From positions 11,235,501-11,299,500 of the forward strand of contig OZ020307.1 in the NCBI GenBank assembly GCA_963971305.1: DNA of 64,000 nucleotides, written 5' to 3'. Both the position numbers and the translations under genes were made by a program. Position 1 is the first letter of the stretch, and every line of letters starts with the position of its first letter. Of the stretch, positions 22,733-34,746 are shown piece by piece. The notes under the pieces were generated by a model. It had not been told where the DNA came from, made no database searches, and saw only the letters and a program-made list of their open reading frames with translations. This DNA comes from Arcuatula senhousia (Eukaryota; Mollusca; Bivalvia; Mytilida; Mytilidae).

Positions 22733-24080
22733 ACTGGAACAGTGTATCGCTTGTTCTCATTATATGAATAGTATCATTTATAAATATGATTAAATTATCT
22801 TTGTTGTAAAAATATAAATAATAACAAAAAGATAATATATAAAAATCAAGATATAAGGATTTCTTGTTTACTTGTATTTATTTTATTTCAATTATAGAGT
22901 TTTAAATTTCTCAGATCGCAAGGGGGTTTATTCTTATAAAATTCAGTTTAATGAAAACAATACTAAATTACACCTGGCACACTGCTGTGTTGTTTAATGG
23001 ATATATAAAGTGGCTAGTCAAAGAAATTCCCGTGGGTCGATCCCTACTGTGAGACGCCCAGAAGGCAGGATGTTTATTTGTGTGAAAAGTCACATACCTG
23101 AACCAGTAGAGATCTAATTAAAGTCCATTGCATATAGGACAGTCTCTCGGTTTTTCTTAATTTTACGAACCAACAACTGTTTGATGAAAATATGAAACCA
23201 GAATATTGTTCTAATAGACTTTCGGTAATTTTTTAAGGAATTCAGATTTGTCAGCATCCTTTCTATAATGCTGTGCATGGGTAAAATTTCACTTTCATAT
23301 AGTTTTATTGCAGTAGAATTCATAATCAACTAAGGTAAATCAAGGTAAACTTAAAGTAAATATGAGGTACAGTGAAGGGTTTAAATGGGCTTAAATTTGT
23401 GTTATAACTTAATGACATGCGCTCGTTGAATGCTTATAAGTGATTCTGTTGCAACAATTTCCTCGTACTTTCTTCCAGCTTATGTTGTATTTAGATAACA
23501 ACAATACTTAGAAAAAGCCCTATTTTTGTGAAGTTTATTGCACTTATGGCCTTAAAAGACAAAATCGATAATATAACTCTTATATTTTCTTTCGAAGCAT
23601 TGTTGGTGCTGCGATATGATAACTACATATCACGATAGACAGTTCTACCAAATTTTATCAAAATACGTTCAGCAGAGGAGTTGTGTAAAAAAAATGCGAA
23701 ACGGACGAACGGGCGCACAGACAAACTGACGAACAAAAACTATTACTAAGTCCTTCCGTCGTGTTGCGGCTGGGGGAATTTCAAGAAACATTCATTGGAA
23801 AAAGAGATATATGAAGAAAAATAATTCCCTTCGGCTAGTTTTCTTTTTTCTTTTTTTTTTTGGGGGGGGGGTGCCATTTGATACTGAATGACTGCAGTGT
23901 CTCATAGATTTCTTATTCAGGTGATGGATATTATTGGCATTATAACTGGCCACATACATTCAACAAAACAATTTATACTAAATACATATACTTTAAGTAT
24001 TTCAATTTTTTGCGCCGCGACTAGAGGGACTTACTTTCCGCAAAACTTTAGAAATATAGTCAAATAACGCACATAGATAT
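22733..24080. other. AT-rich sequence (left arm)
   Basis: It includes a poly-T/G run near 23,850 and a 71-codon frame at 23114-23329 also present in the right arm. Nothing is recognised. Confidence 0.4.
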
Positions 24081-24729
24081 TCACTTATTTATTTTTTTTT
24101 TGCTCCCCGCGAGACTCTTGGATGACAAAGTAAGTCTTTTTATAACCTTGTCTCTTATTTTTGTTTTTGTTTTTGAAGATATTGTGTTTTGTAAGAAGAT
24201 AAAGACAAGTCGGCAGAAACAGGAGATTGAAATAATATAAATTGATAAAAATTCTCTGCTCAAAAAGATTGTTTGCTAATTTTTGGCCTTATTACACTGA
24301 TATTAATTTTAATTACGATGTCATACTGTTCCATATTTTAAACTCAACGTGCATGCGTTCCTCTGATGCAATTTTGAAATTAAAAACGTCATATATAACA
24401 TTTTTGTTGTATGGTTTTGTTGTTGTATTTATCTTCATATTATCATTACGAAAAGAGATACTGGTATTTTAATGTATAAGACGCCTTTTCACGTCACAAC
24501 AAAGCGTTCTTAATACAGAATCATGTTCCAATGGTAATTTGACATACAGGATCCACATTTATACAATACCATATTGGTAATGAGTCTGTCAAGTGACCCA
24601 ATTATCAGTTGATTTTGTTTTAAAGTCGGATTTATCAGTCTTGGTCTTCTTAAGAACAGAAAAGGTGAAACACAGCAACTACTTTATTCTTCTCGTCATT
24701 TGATGTGTCCACATCTTTTCTCTTTTATA

Positions 24730-24766
24730 GCCCCTGAAGAAGGACGTGATGTCCGAAAATTTGGGC
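24730..24766 (+). ncRNA. Degenerate hammerhead-like motif
   Basis: GCCC, CUGAAGA, A, GGAC-GUGAU-GUCC, GAAA, AUUU, GGGC. Stem I (24730-24733 with 24763-24766) and stem II (24742-24745 with 24751-24754) pair perfectly. CUGANGA and GAAA are present, and stem III is minimal. An extra A before stem II departs from the usual core. It may be a relic of a PLE ribozyme or coincidence. Confidence 0.35.
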
Positions 24767-25235
24767 ACCTTTTTATTGTTTTGGTTCAATTATTACCTTT
24801 CATTGTGAGTAATTATTTGGATTTTACCTTTTAAATGTGGTTTTTACCTTTCAACCATTTCTTTTATTGCTTAGCATCAAAGTGCGAAGCTTTTAATTTC
24901 ATAGGATATTCACGCCATCTTGAAATAATCAATCACATATGAACGCGTTCATTGGCTGTTTAACAAGGTTGCTAAAGTAACAGATTGTTTCATTGGCTTA
25001 ACCAATAACTATAATCGTGAATCAGTTACGGAGAAGAGACGATTTGATCATGATAAGGCTATTTTGTGTACTGCAGAACTGGACACGGTACAATTTAATT
25101 TTTAACGTTGATTAAAATTGCCAGGTGACCTCGACAAATCCACTAAAATAGTTTGATCACGTGATATTTATTGATCGCTGAGTAAGAATAGATTACATAA
25201 TTTGTGTTGTTATCAACAGATTTATCATATGATTT

Positions 25236-25493
25236 ATGTTTCTCTTGCTGTGTATTTTCATTCAACTACAAGCTTTTTTTTGTTTAGCAACACTTTGGAC
25301 TAATAAAAGAGTAATGCACCGTGCTGTCTTCCCGAATTCCGACCAGTATTCTTCCCCGTGGTGGAAGACGGGCCCTGTCTCCAGGGCGTATGTACCTGGA
25401 ACAGCCAACACTGGTGGTGGTGTGTCATGGCCTGGACGACCCATGGCACACAGCAAGTCTTTAATAATCGCTGCAGAGGCTAATAGCCTATAG
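25236..25493 (+). CDS. Candidate small secreted protein or exon
   Basis: 85 codons from ATG to stop. Residues 1-18 (MFLLLCIFIQLQAFFCLA) look like a signal peptide, and the remainder is Gly/Pro/Ser-rich with WWKTGP and GTANTGGG segments. The DNA from 25,310 to 25,490 is clearly GC-richer than the rest of the spacer, which could mean an exon or a repeat fragment. An antisense frame (25262-25456) is also open, so coding sense is uncertain. No family recognised. Confidence 0.25.
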   Translation: MFLLLCIFIQLQAFFCLATLWTNKRVMHRAVFPNSDQYSSPWWKTGPVSRAYVPGTANTGGGVSWPGRPMAHSKSLIIAAEANSL

Positions 25494-27625
25494 TCACGAC
25501 TAAAAACACCCTTATGTATGCTGAAAAGTTAGGCTATATATGAAATCACTTACATACTAGTATATTTGATTTTCATACTAGAGCTTTCATATCATGTCTG
25601 TTTTAATAATGAGAACCATAGTAGTTTCATGGTTATCTTTAAGCACATGTACATTTTACATCACATTTATCTACATCTGACTCGTGGGCCTAAACATTTT
25701 AGCCATGTTCTTGGATATTTACTTATATGTCTTTTTCTGACAGGGGCTATTCCGGCATACCAATAAAGGACACATGGGCTTTAAATCACAACTATGGGCG
25801 AGTTACCAATACTTGTGCACGTTCAGTTTATTTTAAAATTCACTTGCAATGTTTGCAAATATAGCGACAAATGAGTGACTTTTTCAATATCCATCGTCTT
25901 ACAACAAAAATGTTATATATGACGTTTTTAATTTCAAAATTGCATCAGAGGAACGCATGCACGTTGAGTTTAAAATATGGAACAGTATGACATATTTTCT
26001 AATACATGCATTTGGGTTAAAAATGTATCGTAATTAAAATTAATATCAGTGTAATAAGGCCAAAAATTAGCAAACAATCTTTTTGAGCAGAGAATTTTTA
26101 TCAATTTATATTATTTCAATCTCCTGTTTCTGCCGACTTGTCTTTATCTTCTTACAAAACACAATATCTTCAAAAACAAAAACAAAAATAAGAGACAAGG
26201 TTATAAAAAGACTTACTTTGTCATCCAAGAGTCTCGCGGGGAGCAAAAAAAAATAAATAAGTGAATATCTATATGCGTTATTTGACTATATTTCTAAAGT
26301 TTTGCGGAAAGTAAGTCCCTCTAGTCGCGGCGCAAAAAATTGAAATACTTAAAGTATATGTATTTAGTATAAATTGTTTTGTTGAATGTATGTGGCCAGT
26401 TATAATGCCAATAATATCCATCACCTGAATAAGAAATCTATGAGACACTGCAGTCATTCAGTATCAAATGGCACCCCCCCCCCAAAAAAAAAAAGAAAAA
26501 AGAAAACTAGCCGAAGGGAATTATTTTTCTTCATATATCTCTTTTTCCAATGAATGTTTCTTGAAATTCCCCCAGCCGCAACACGACGGAAGGACTTAGT
26601 AATAGTTTTTGTTCGTCAGTTTGTCTGTGCGCCCGTTCGTCCGTTTCGCATTTTTTTTACACAACTCCTCTGCTGAACGTATTTTGATAAAATTTGGTAG
26701 AACTGTCTATCGTGATATGTAGTTATCATATCGCAGCACCAACAATGCTTCGAAAGAAAATATAAGAGTTATATTATCGATTTTGTCTTTTAAGGCCATA
26801 AGTGCAATAAACTTCACAAAAATAGGGCTTTTTCTAAGTATTGTTGTTATCTAAATACAACATAAGCTGGAAGAAAGTACGAGGAAATTGTTGCAACAGA
26901 ATCACTTATAAGCATTCAACGAGCGCATGTCATTAAGTTATAACACAAATTTAAGCCCATTTAAACCCTTCACTGTACCTCATATTTACTTTAAGTTTAC
27001 CTTGATTTACCTTAGTTGATTATGAATTCTACTGCAATAAAACTATATGAAAGTGAAATTTTACCCATGCACAGCATTATAGAAAGGATGCTGACAAATC
27101 TGAATTCCTTAAAAAATTACCGAAAGTCTATTAGAACAATATTCTGGTTTCATATTTTCATCAAACAGTTGTTGGTTCGTAAAATTAAGAAAAACCGAGA
27201 GACTGTCCTATATGCAATGGACTTTAATTAGATCTCTACTGGTTCAGGTATGTGACTTTTCACACAAATAAACATCCTGCCTTCTGGGCGTCTCACAGTA
27301 GGGATCGACCCACGGGAATTTCTTTGACTAGCCACTTTATATATCCATTAAACAACACAGCAGTGTGCCAGGTGTAATTTAGTATTGTTTTCATTAAACT
27401 GAATTTTATAAGAATAAACCCCCTTGCGATCTGAGAAATTTAAAACTCTATAATTGAAATAAAATAAATACAAGTAAACAAGAAATCCTTATATCTTGAT
27501 TTTTATATATTATCTTTTTGTTATTATTTATATTTTTACAACAAAGATAATTTAATCATATTTATAAATGATACTATTCATATAATGAGAACAAGCGATA
27601 CACTGTTCCAGTACAAGGTAATTTA

Positions 27626-28080
27626 CCACTAAAGAGCGCTCAGAAACCTGACATCGGGGTCAGGCTGCTTTGCCCACAAAGCGACTGGGATGTGTGCCCC
27701 AGGTGGTTGAATGGGGCAGCCCTGACATCGAGAGATGCGGGGTCGTCAGGCGATAATGCGGAAAACCTGACCGCAAACCATAGTGGTGCACCGTGTTGGG
27801 AAAAATGTAACGTTCCTCGCACGTTAAAGAACCCTGCTGCAGGTCTCGGTAAGAGTAGGACCCGTAGGATCCCCATGCAGGAGGCAAAATTTCCTGTCCC
27901 TACCCATCGCTCCCTTTTCCAGTGGCAGTCAAAACTCTCCTACCCGATTGGCCTTGTGTCCCCATTTTCTCCACTTCATCATCATTTCATGTTCATTGTA
28001 TCACCACTTTCATGTTCATCTCCCGGATATAGCCGAAATCGTGCTGCTTGGGAGTAAAGCAATAACTAACTAACTAACTA
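27626..28080 (+). mobile_element. SINE-like retroposon with 13-bp TSD (right arm)
   Basis: Mirror of 22261-22719. TSD ACAAGGTAATTTA at 27613-27625 and 28081-28093. The tail has five TAAC units against six in the left arm. Confidence 0.8.
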
Positions 28081-28812
28081 ACAAGGTAATTTAACAGAGT
28101 TATGTAACTTGATTATGACCGATATAGTACATGATAGCGCGACAGACGGACGGAGGGAGTGACCCGACTCCCAGATAAAAGTATGCATTCACAGGACGAT
28201 TCGTTTATCAAATTCACCATTTTCATATCTAATCTTAGGCAGTGAAAAAAGCGGTGTAAATTATTATTTGTGCACCTAAATGACGCGAGGACCGGTATTA
28301 TCTGCTATTATGCAATGCGTTTAGTGATGAATAGTTCTATGATAATGTTTAAAAGAAAACTTTACATTAGGGAGAAATATATTTTTTAGAGAGTGAAACT
28401 ATAGACTAGCTTTAATTGGGTTATAGCCTTCTAATATAAAATATATACTACTTTGAAAGATCATCTAGGTTTCCGAACTATTCTTGAGCGTTTCAACACG
28501 CTTTCTTTCGTTCAACTATTCTTTCGTTTTTAATACGACCTCTGAAATAATATTCAAATTAAAAAGAACAAAGATTAAAACAAAACTGTTTTGAATTGAT
28601 AATCTATAGATATCTTAACGTAGGTATGTTTAGGGGAATCATAGACCTGTATATTACAGGTCTATGGGGGAATGTAAAAAGTAGAATGCGCTATTAGCAC
28701 CTTGCAGCCATCTATCAATACAAGTAAAAAAGACAATAAGATTTTTAACAGAAGATACACTAGAAATCAACCAGCAGTCGCTGCTCTTGCATTGGCCAAA
28801 CATTAAAAATAA

Positions 28813-29136
28813 TTAAAAGTCAACAGACAGCATTTCGACATTCATGGGAGATCGATCGTCATCTAATAGGCATGATGTCATGATGCCCCCCAGGCATTTC
28901 CGTTCAAGAATTTGATTAAAATGATGAAAGTTTAGATCTACATATACATGCTGGAGTATAGTCCGAGATTGCACTGACGTACCCAGCATTTTACCAGCAT
29001 GCTCGGCCACCCTACTGTCCATTTTTCTAGACACCGAGGACGGACTAATCAAATATATACCTAAATTATTAAAATTATTCGCGATAAAATTGCACTTGTC
29101 AATGCAAGAAACGGCCTGCATATCAACCAAGAACAT
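28813..29136 (-). CDS. Unrecognised 107-codon open frame (right arm)
   Basis: Mirror of the 21205-21528 frame, with the same predicted protein. Confidence 0.2.
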   Translation of the reverse strand: MFLVDMQAVSCIDKCNFIANNFNNLGIYLISPSSVSRKMDSRVAEHAGKMLGTSVQSRTILQHVYVDLNFHHFNQILERKCLGGIMTSCLLDDDRSPMNVEMLSVDF

Positions 29137-30177
29137 TCTTATCTAGTTAGGGACCGGCCGATCATTTAAAAAAGAGGGGGCTTGGTTTTTTTTCTCTAAA
29201 AGCACATATTTTGAGTATATTTTCTGATTTTTTGTGAAAAGTGCCGAAGACCGAAGTAAAAATTTCTGGAACCAGTTTTCTATCATGCTAAATGATGGAA
29301 CGTAATAACTTTAAATATTTTGTTGCCATGCGTTAAAACACTAAATACTTTACTCTGCGTTCTTCATGAAAGATTAAGAAATCAAGGTAAAGTTAAAAAA
29401 AAGAGATCAAGGTCCACCTCCTCCTTGTTATAATGCCACATCTGCAAATAGATTGTACTTTGATTGCTTCACTGGAACAAATGAATTAGGGTTAGGTATA
29501 AAATCATAATCCATAAGGTCGCAGGCTGTTTTTGACCCTGATGGATCCTCATTCATGTAAGAGGGGTAAAGGCTTATTTTCGAGCTAAGTTTTAAACGTA
29601 TTTATGATGTGTGTTTTCGTAATATTGATTTTCAATTTTCTCTCTTTCGTGTTTATGAGGTAGTACGTGCTCCGTTTTGTCTTTATTTCTGTTCCGTGTT
29701 TTGCCGATTTTTATTACTCGTGTGCTTCGTTTTCGGGGCATGTTTTTTTTGCTCGTGCGTGTTTTCAACTATCTAAATTAATTTTCTGGTGTTCGTTTTA
29801 TATTTTCACCATCTTTACGTGTTGGAATATCCATTTATTACCCCTTCAAAGATGTTAAATATTTTTTTCCATTAAATTTTTTCAAAGTCAGTAGTAATAA
29901 GAAAATTCAAAGTGTTAAAGGCACAAGTTGCTTTAAAGGCGAGTTCCAAGGAAAAATTACGTCGATCTGTTTCCCGAGTATTTTTTTATATAAATAAGAA
30001 AAAAATGTTCTAAATTTTTAATTCTGATTAAGAAAAAAAAAAAACACTAATACATTTGTCAAAGTTTACATAAAAAGATTTAACAAAATGATTGAAAGAA
30101 AATCAAATATCTGCAATTTAAAGGGAGATAACTCAATCTTAATTTGATACTAAACATGTGTTATAAACTCCAATAAC

Positions 30178-30418
30178 CTTACTTGTCTGACCGAAACTGA
30201 CCAATACTGAACGAGACTGAACAAGAAAATTTACCAAATGACTGAACCAATCTGACATAGACTGATCGAGTCTGAACAAGTCTTCATGCACATTGTCTGA
30301 TTTTATCTTCACAGGACTGAACAAGACTGAACCGGGAAAGTTCATTTTGATCTGAAAAACGACTGAAATTCTGAAATAATCTGAACCAGAAAAAAATGGA
30401 CTGAAATGACCGTATCAG
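30178..30418 (-). repeat. Degenerate GTTCAGTC repeat (right arm)
   Basis: Mirror of 19925-20165, reading as 'GACTGAAC' words on the plus strand. It lies next to the 5' break of the right-arm PLE-B. Confidence 0.6.
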
Positions 30419-30437
30419 ATTTGAAATAGGTTCCTAG

Positions 30438-31152
30438 TGCTAGCAAGAAAAACAAATTTACAGAAGATCAAATAATAGAAATGCTCAACTTTCTAATCGA
30501 CAACATATTTGTTCAGTTTGGTGGACGTGTTTTTCAGCAAACAATAGGTATCCAAATGGGCACAAATTGTGCACCGTTGCTTGCCGATTTGTTTCTTCAT
30601 TCATATGAAGCGGACTTCTTACAATCACTTCTAGACAAAAAGGACCGCAAACTTGCTTTATCCTTCAATCTCACATTTCGTTATATTGATGATGTCCTTT
30701 CACTAAACAATCCTCAATTTGGTGACTATTTACATCTCATAAATCCGAAGGAACTTGAGATAAAGGACACTACAGATTCTAGGAGGTCCGCTTCATATCT
30801 GTATCTATTTCTCGAAATTGACACACAAGGAAGGCTTTGTACAAAGCTCTATGACAAACGTGATGACTTCAACTTTCCAATAGTTAACCTTCCCTTTCTG
30901 TGTAGCAATATTCCGTCCGCTCCAGCATATGGAGTTTACGTATCACAATTGATTCGCTATTCCAGAGCATGTGGGGAGTACAACGACTTCCTTGATAGAG
31001 CCACACGGCTGACAAGCAAATTGTTAATACAGGGGTACGTTGCTCCCAGGTTGTTGTCATCACTCAAGAAATTTTACGGACGACATCATGTGCTTGTATA
31101 CAAATACGGGATTTCTATCTCTCAGATGAGCACAGATGTTGGTTTGACATAG
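30438..31152 (+). pseudogene. Penelope-like RT, 5'-truncated (PLE-B, right arm)
   Basis: Mirror of the left-arm copy, with the same truncation point and intact frame to the stop. IQMGTNCAP and YIDD are kept, and residue 87 is Ile instead of Met. N-terminal RT domains are absent and no endonuclease domain follows. Its presence in both arms shows that the insertion predates the inverted duplication. Confidence 0.85.
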
Positions 31153-31440
31153 AGTTTTGTAATGTCATCCTTTCCGGATTTGACCAACACTTAATCGATC
31201 TTTGGCAACGTGACGGGTGTGCTATAGCAAGCAGGAACTGCTTACTCTTCCGGAGCACCTGAGTTCACTCTCGTTTCGACTTGAGTTCGCGTTGCTGAAT
31301 GCGGTTTTGTTGTTATGTTTGTGTGTGTTTTGTGTTGTTATGTGGTTTGTTTTGTTGTGATGATTTTTTGTCTGCCGGTTTTGTCTTTGTCTTTACGGTT
31401 TTATGATACTGATTACCCCTTTGGTACACCTTTGCTTCTT
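31153..31440 (+). mobile_element. PLE-B 3' tail (right arm)
   Basis: Mirror of 18903-19190, ending 'TTTGCTTCTTTT'. Confidence 0.75.
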
Positions 31441-31442
31441 TT

Positions 31443-31750
31443 ATCCCACTTTCAAGCCCTCTCTGTCAACATCACTTCGTTTGGTAGGTGGATTCTTTCT
31501 GTAAATAAATAAAATATGTTGCACTGTGGCTTGTGTATAAATAAAATAGATAAATAAATGGATGGTGAAGCCCACTCTTGTTTTATTTGTTTTAAAGGTT
31601 TTATTTCTTTATATTTCTTATTTAGTTTTTACCTTTTAAATGTGGCTTCACCATCCATTTATTTATCGATTCTTTCTGTATATTCTCCAGAGATAGAGAT
31701 TTAAGAAATTACAGCATCTAATTGCTTCGCGTCATTCTTAAATTCTTAAA
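31443..31750 (+). pseudogene. Decayed PLE RT fragment split by insertion (right arm)
   Basis: Remnant of the post-YIDD segment (…LSVNITSFGRWI… is readable before the insertion). Mirror of 18593-18900. Confidence 0.6.
31504..31667. mobile_element. Short fold-back insertion with 13-bp TSD (right arm)
   Basis: GATTCTTTCTGTA is exactly duplicated at 31491-31503 and 31668-31680 around 164 bp. Inside, 'AAATGGATGGTGAAGCC' and its complement 'GGCTTCACCATCCATTT' form a 17-bp stem. A long TSD with a small non-coding body suggests RT-mediated insertion rather than a cut-and-paste MITE. Confidence 0.75.
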
Positions 31751-31797
31751 ACTCTTATTTGGCCCGGATGAAGAAGAACACTGAAGCAAAGTTGTTA

Positions 31798-34215
31798 CAA
31801 GTTATTTTTAAAGTTTTTTTTTTTGTGTTTGGTTAGAATATCAATGCGCATCCCAAACATAGTACTAGTATATAACCTATTTAAAAATATTAGTGGATCA
31901 CTGGTTTGTTTATTTAGTTTTTCAAAATTAATATTAAAGATTTGTTTTACTTTGGCTGCGATCTTAGGAGGACATGCCAAATTGAAAGAGCATTAGACAC
32001 AGTTGCATTTAAATTTAAGTGAATTACTTAAAATAGTCTTCATGCAGAATAACTTTGTGTTACTAAAGCGTACATTTTAACCCTTTCACAATTAGGGATT
32101 ATGCCGCCTTTGTATTGCCATGCATGACTTTGTTGTTAGACAACTGGTCAGGTGAAAACCCACGTTTATTGTTTTGGAAATGCCCTGGGAATAGTTTTTT
32201 GACGCATATTTTTAATTTCAGCTAGGGTTTTGTTTTTGCTTATCTTAATATTGTTCTTGTTATTACAAATATTCTGTAAAAAAACTAACAACCAAATCAG
32301 TCTTATTTTCCTCTTCTATTTTTTTTGGAAGTTAGTTTTTTGAAAGATTTCATCAATGACGTTTGTTACGTTGAAGGTCGCAATTGGTTAGAATGAATAA
32401 ACAAAAACAAACATATTACTTCTCTTAATATCTTGGAACCAATCCCAATAAACACCGTTATTCCCTAGTACATGTATGACATGTGTAAAATATTGTGACA
32501 TGAAATCATTAAATGCATTATCAAAGGATATGATGCAGTACATTCAAACTCCTGGAATTATAAATGTCAAAAACCCGTCCTTACCATAGTGCTCAATCTC
32601 GGATTTAAAGGCTTAGAAATATGCATTTACTAAATCAAAACAAAAGCCGTTACAAGCAAGCGAATAGGTGTTATATTAAACTACACGTTCATTAATAAAT
32701 CAAAAGAGCTATATTGATGATTTTTTTAAATGGCCGGTAATAACCAATGATCAGATATCAATACTACACGATTGATCGATTGATTCCAATATTTGACACA
32801 ATAAAAAATGTAACGAGACAGGTATCCTTAGCTTAAGGCACTGAACAATTACCTTAGTAAAACAAACAGCTTGACATACTTATATCGACATTAAGATCAA
32901 GATAATTTGACTATCATACCAGCAGCATATTCCTTTATTTCTTTGAACTATATACCAGCTTTTTATCGATCAAAGCAATCTGTATCATTACCTTTAGCAT
33001 TAGACTAGACAGAGAAAGCGACGAGGACGCTGGGTTAAGTTAATTTTACTAGTCTGTAGTTTACAGTTATAACTTTCTTTAGATTGTCAAATACCATAAT
33101 AATAGTTTGGTATAATGATAATAGACGTTGCTGTATTTATTTGTAGTTGAAATTGATCGAAGTAAATACATTCTAATTGTAGTTTTTGACTTCATATCGT
33201 TACTCAGAGAACTGTAGCAAAGTTGTAGCTATAATTTATCCTAGCACAATAAATAAAGGTAATAACAAAATTACCCAACTTGGAGGATTAATCTCAAATG
33301 TACATTAGAAAAGACAAAACAAGGAAGGCATAAATATTGTTGCAATCTCTTGTGATTGTTTAAAAGGTTAATGCGTATCACATCTGATTTATATCTCAAA
33401 CATAAGACTAGTATATAACTTTTTATTTACTAAATGTGGGGTACTAAGACATGAATTTAGTTTTTTTTCTACAATTCATATGTTTAGAAAACGTCTTTTT
33501 TTACTTTTGATGCGATTTACAGTAACCTGGCCAATTTATCATGTCATCATCCGCAATTGGGTTTTATTGTTATCTGGAATAGTCTACATGTAAAAACAGT
33601 TCATGCTACTAAAGTGCATATTTCAACCCTAATGCATAAAAGACTGGGCTTCCATTGAATTGCCATGCATGACTTTGATAGACATATGTGTCCATTAGTC
33701 AACTCAGATGTATCGTTCTTGATTTGTCAATTAAATACTAAATTACCGTCTTTGACACAGCTCTAAAATTATTTTGTGTTTTGTATTTGATTATTTTAAC
33801 ATTGTTTATGTCAGTTCACAATTCTGTCCATTAAAACTTATAATTACAATCAGCAAGCACTCTCACTTTCTTCTTTTTTTCCTTGCCCATATTTGGAGAT
33901 TATTATTTTACAAGGTTTAATAAATGACGTTGTTGCATTAAAGGTCATACTTGTTGTGGGAGAAACAATTGTATAATCATATTATCTATCCTTGATCCTT
34001 GGTATTTCCTGGTTCAGTACGACGTATCTTTGATATTTTATTTAAAATTTGAAAAAATAATAGGTAGTAAATGTATAACGCATAATACATGGTATTTCCT
34101 TTTATTAAAAATATGATGAAGTGCATAAAAACTGTTGAAAATACCCACCCTAATCATGGTACTCAAACTTGGTTTTAAAGGCTGAAAGCAAATGGTAAGC
34201 ATTGGGAAAAAATTT
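31798..34215 (-). repeat. R1 copies b and a (right arm)
   Basis: Mirror of 16.12-18.55 kb. Copy a (32.8-34.2 kb) is the part most diverged from its left mate, including a stretch of about 30 bp near 33,205 absent on the left. Confidence 0.6.
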
Positions 34216-34743
34216 GCGCAAAGAAAAGATTGCACACTTTGGAAGCAAAATAATGTTTGAATAATCAGCATGCCATGCAAGCCGCCATATATGATAAGTT
34301 CGTTTCGTAATTAATTTAACTTCCGTTTTTAGCTATTTTTACCTTTGTGATATTCAAATAAGGCTCATTATCGTAAGGTTATGTGGTCAAAAGTGCCGCC
34401 TCCTCACCATTGTGATATGAGGTTAGAACAAGATCCCGCGAAACCAGTGGTAACATCGAGATCATTCCGGTGAAGATAAGTTTTACGGATTTTAGAAGGG
34501 GATGGCAAAATAAAAATGTTAAAAACATGTACTTTTAAAATAAATGATTTACATATCGTTTAAATAATAAAATTTATTTATCTTTAAATAAATTCAATCA
34601 AGATATTAAAAGTAAAATTGATTAAAAAACAATTTTGATTTCAATCGAAATTTGAACGTAGCTTTTCCGTATTCTAATCCGATGTCCAATCCGGAGTTGT
34701 AATTTACAATTTAAGAAAAGATGGCAGCACAGGTGTCATTTTG
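34216..34743. other. Sequence between inverted repeat and TIR element, nothing recognised
   Basis: A/T-rich. No repeat match or coding signal was seen. Confidence 0.4.
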
Positions 34744-34746
34744 TCA

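Larger units (their letters stand above)
16121..24410 (+). repeat. Large inverted repeat, left arm (about 8.3 kb)
   Basis: Every landmark mirrors onto 25901-34215 with position sums near 50,343. From about 17.6 kb inward the arms are nearly identical, with scattered single-base differences. From 16.1 to 17.4 kb divergence is visibly greater, with substitutions and indels. The left arm lacks about 35 nt near 24,318 that the right arm and the 7.2-kb relative keep. Contents in order: R1a, R1b, decayed RT, PLE-B, short CAGT repeats, a 107-codon frame, SINE, R2 end. Confidence 0.92.
24411..25900. other. Spacer of the large inverted repeat
   Basis: 1490 bp without inverted mate. Its left 280 bp continue the R2 sequence of the left arm (matching 7.08-6.28 kb in reverse). 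The right part holds a GC-richer open frame (25236-25493), and the middle holds a hammerhead-like motif. Confidence 0.7.
25901..34215 (-). repeat. Large inverted repeat, right arm (about 8.3 kb)
   Basis: Mirror of 16121-24410. It breaks off abruptly at 25901 in the middle of the R2 sequence that runs on into the spacer on the left side, so at the inner edge the right arm looks like the derived copy. Confidence 0.92.

Noticed and set aside
16121..34215. Maverick/Polinton or other large self-replicating element with long terminal inverted repeats
   Set aside because: No polymerase B, integrase, ATPase or capsid frame lies in the spacer or arms. The arms are made of unrelated nested repeats.
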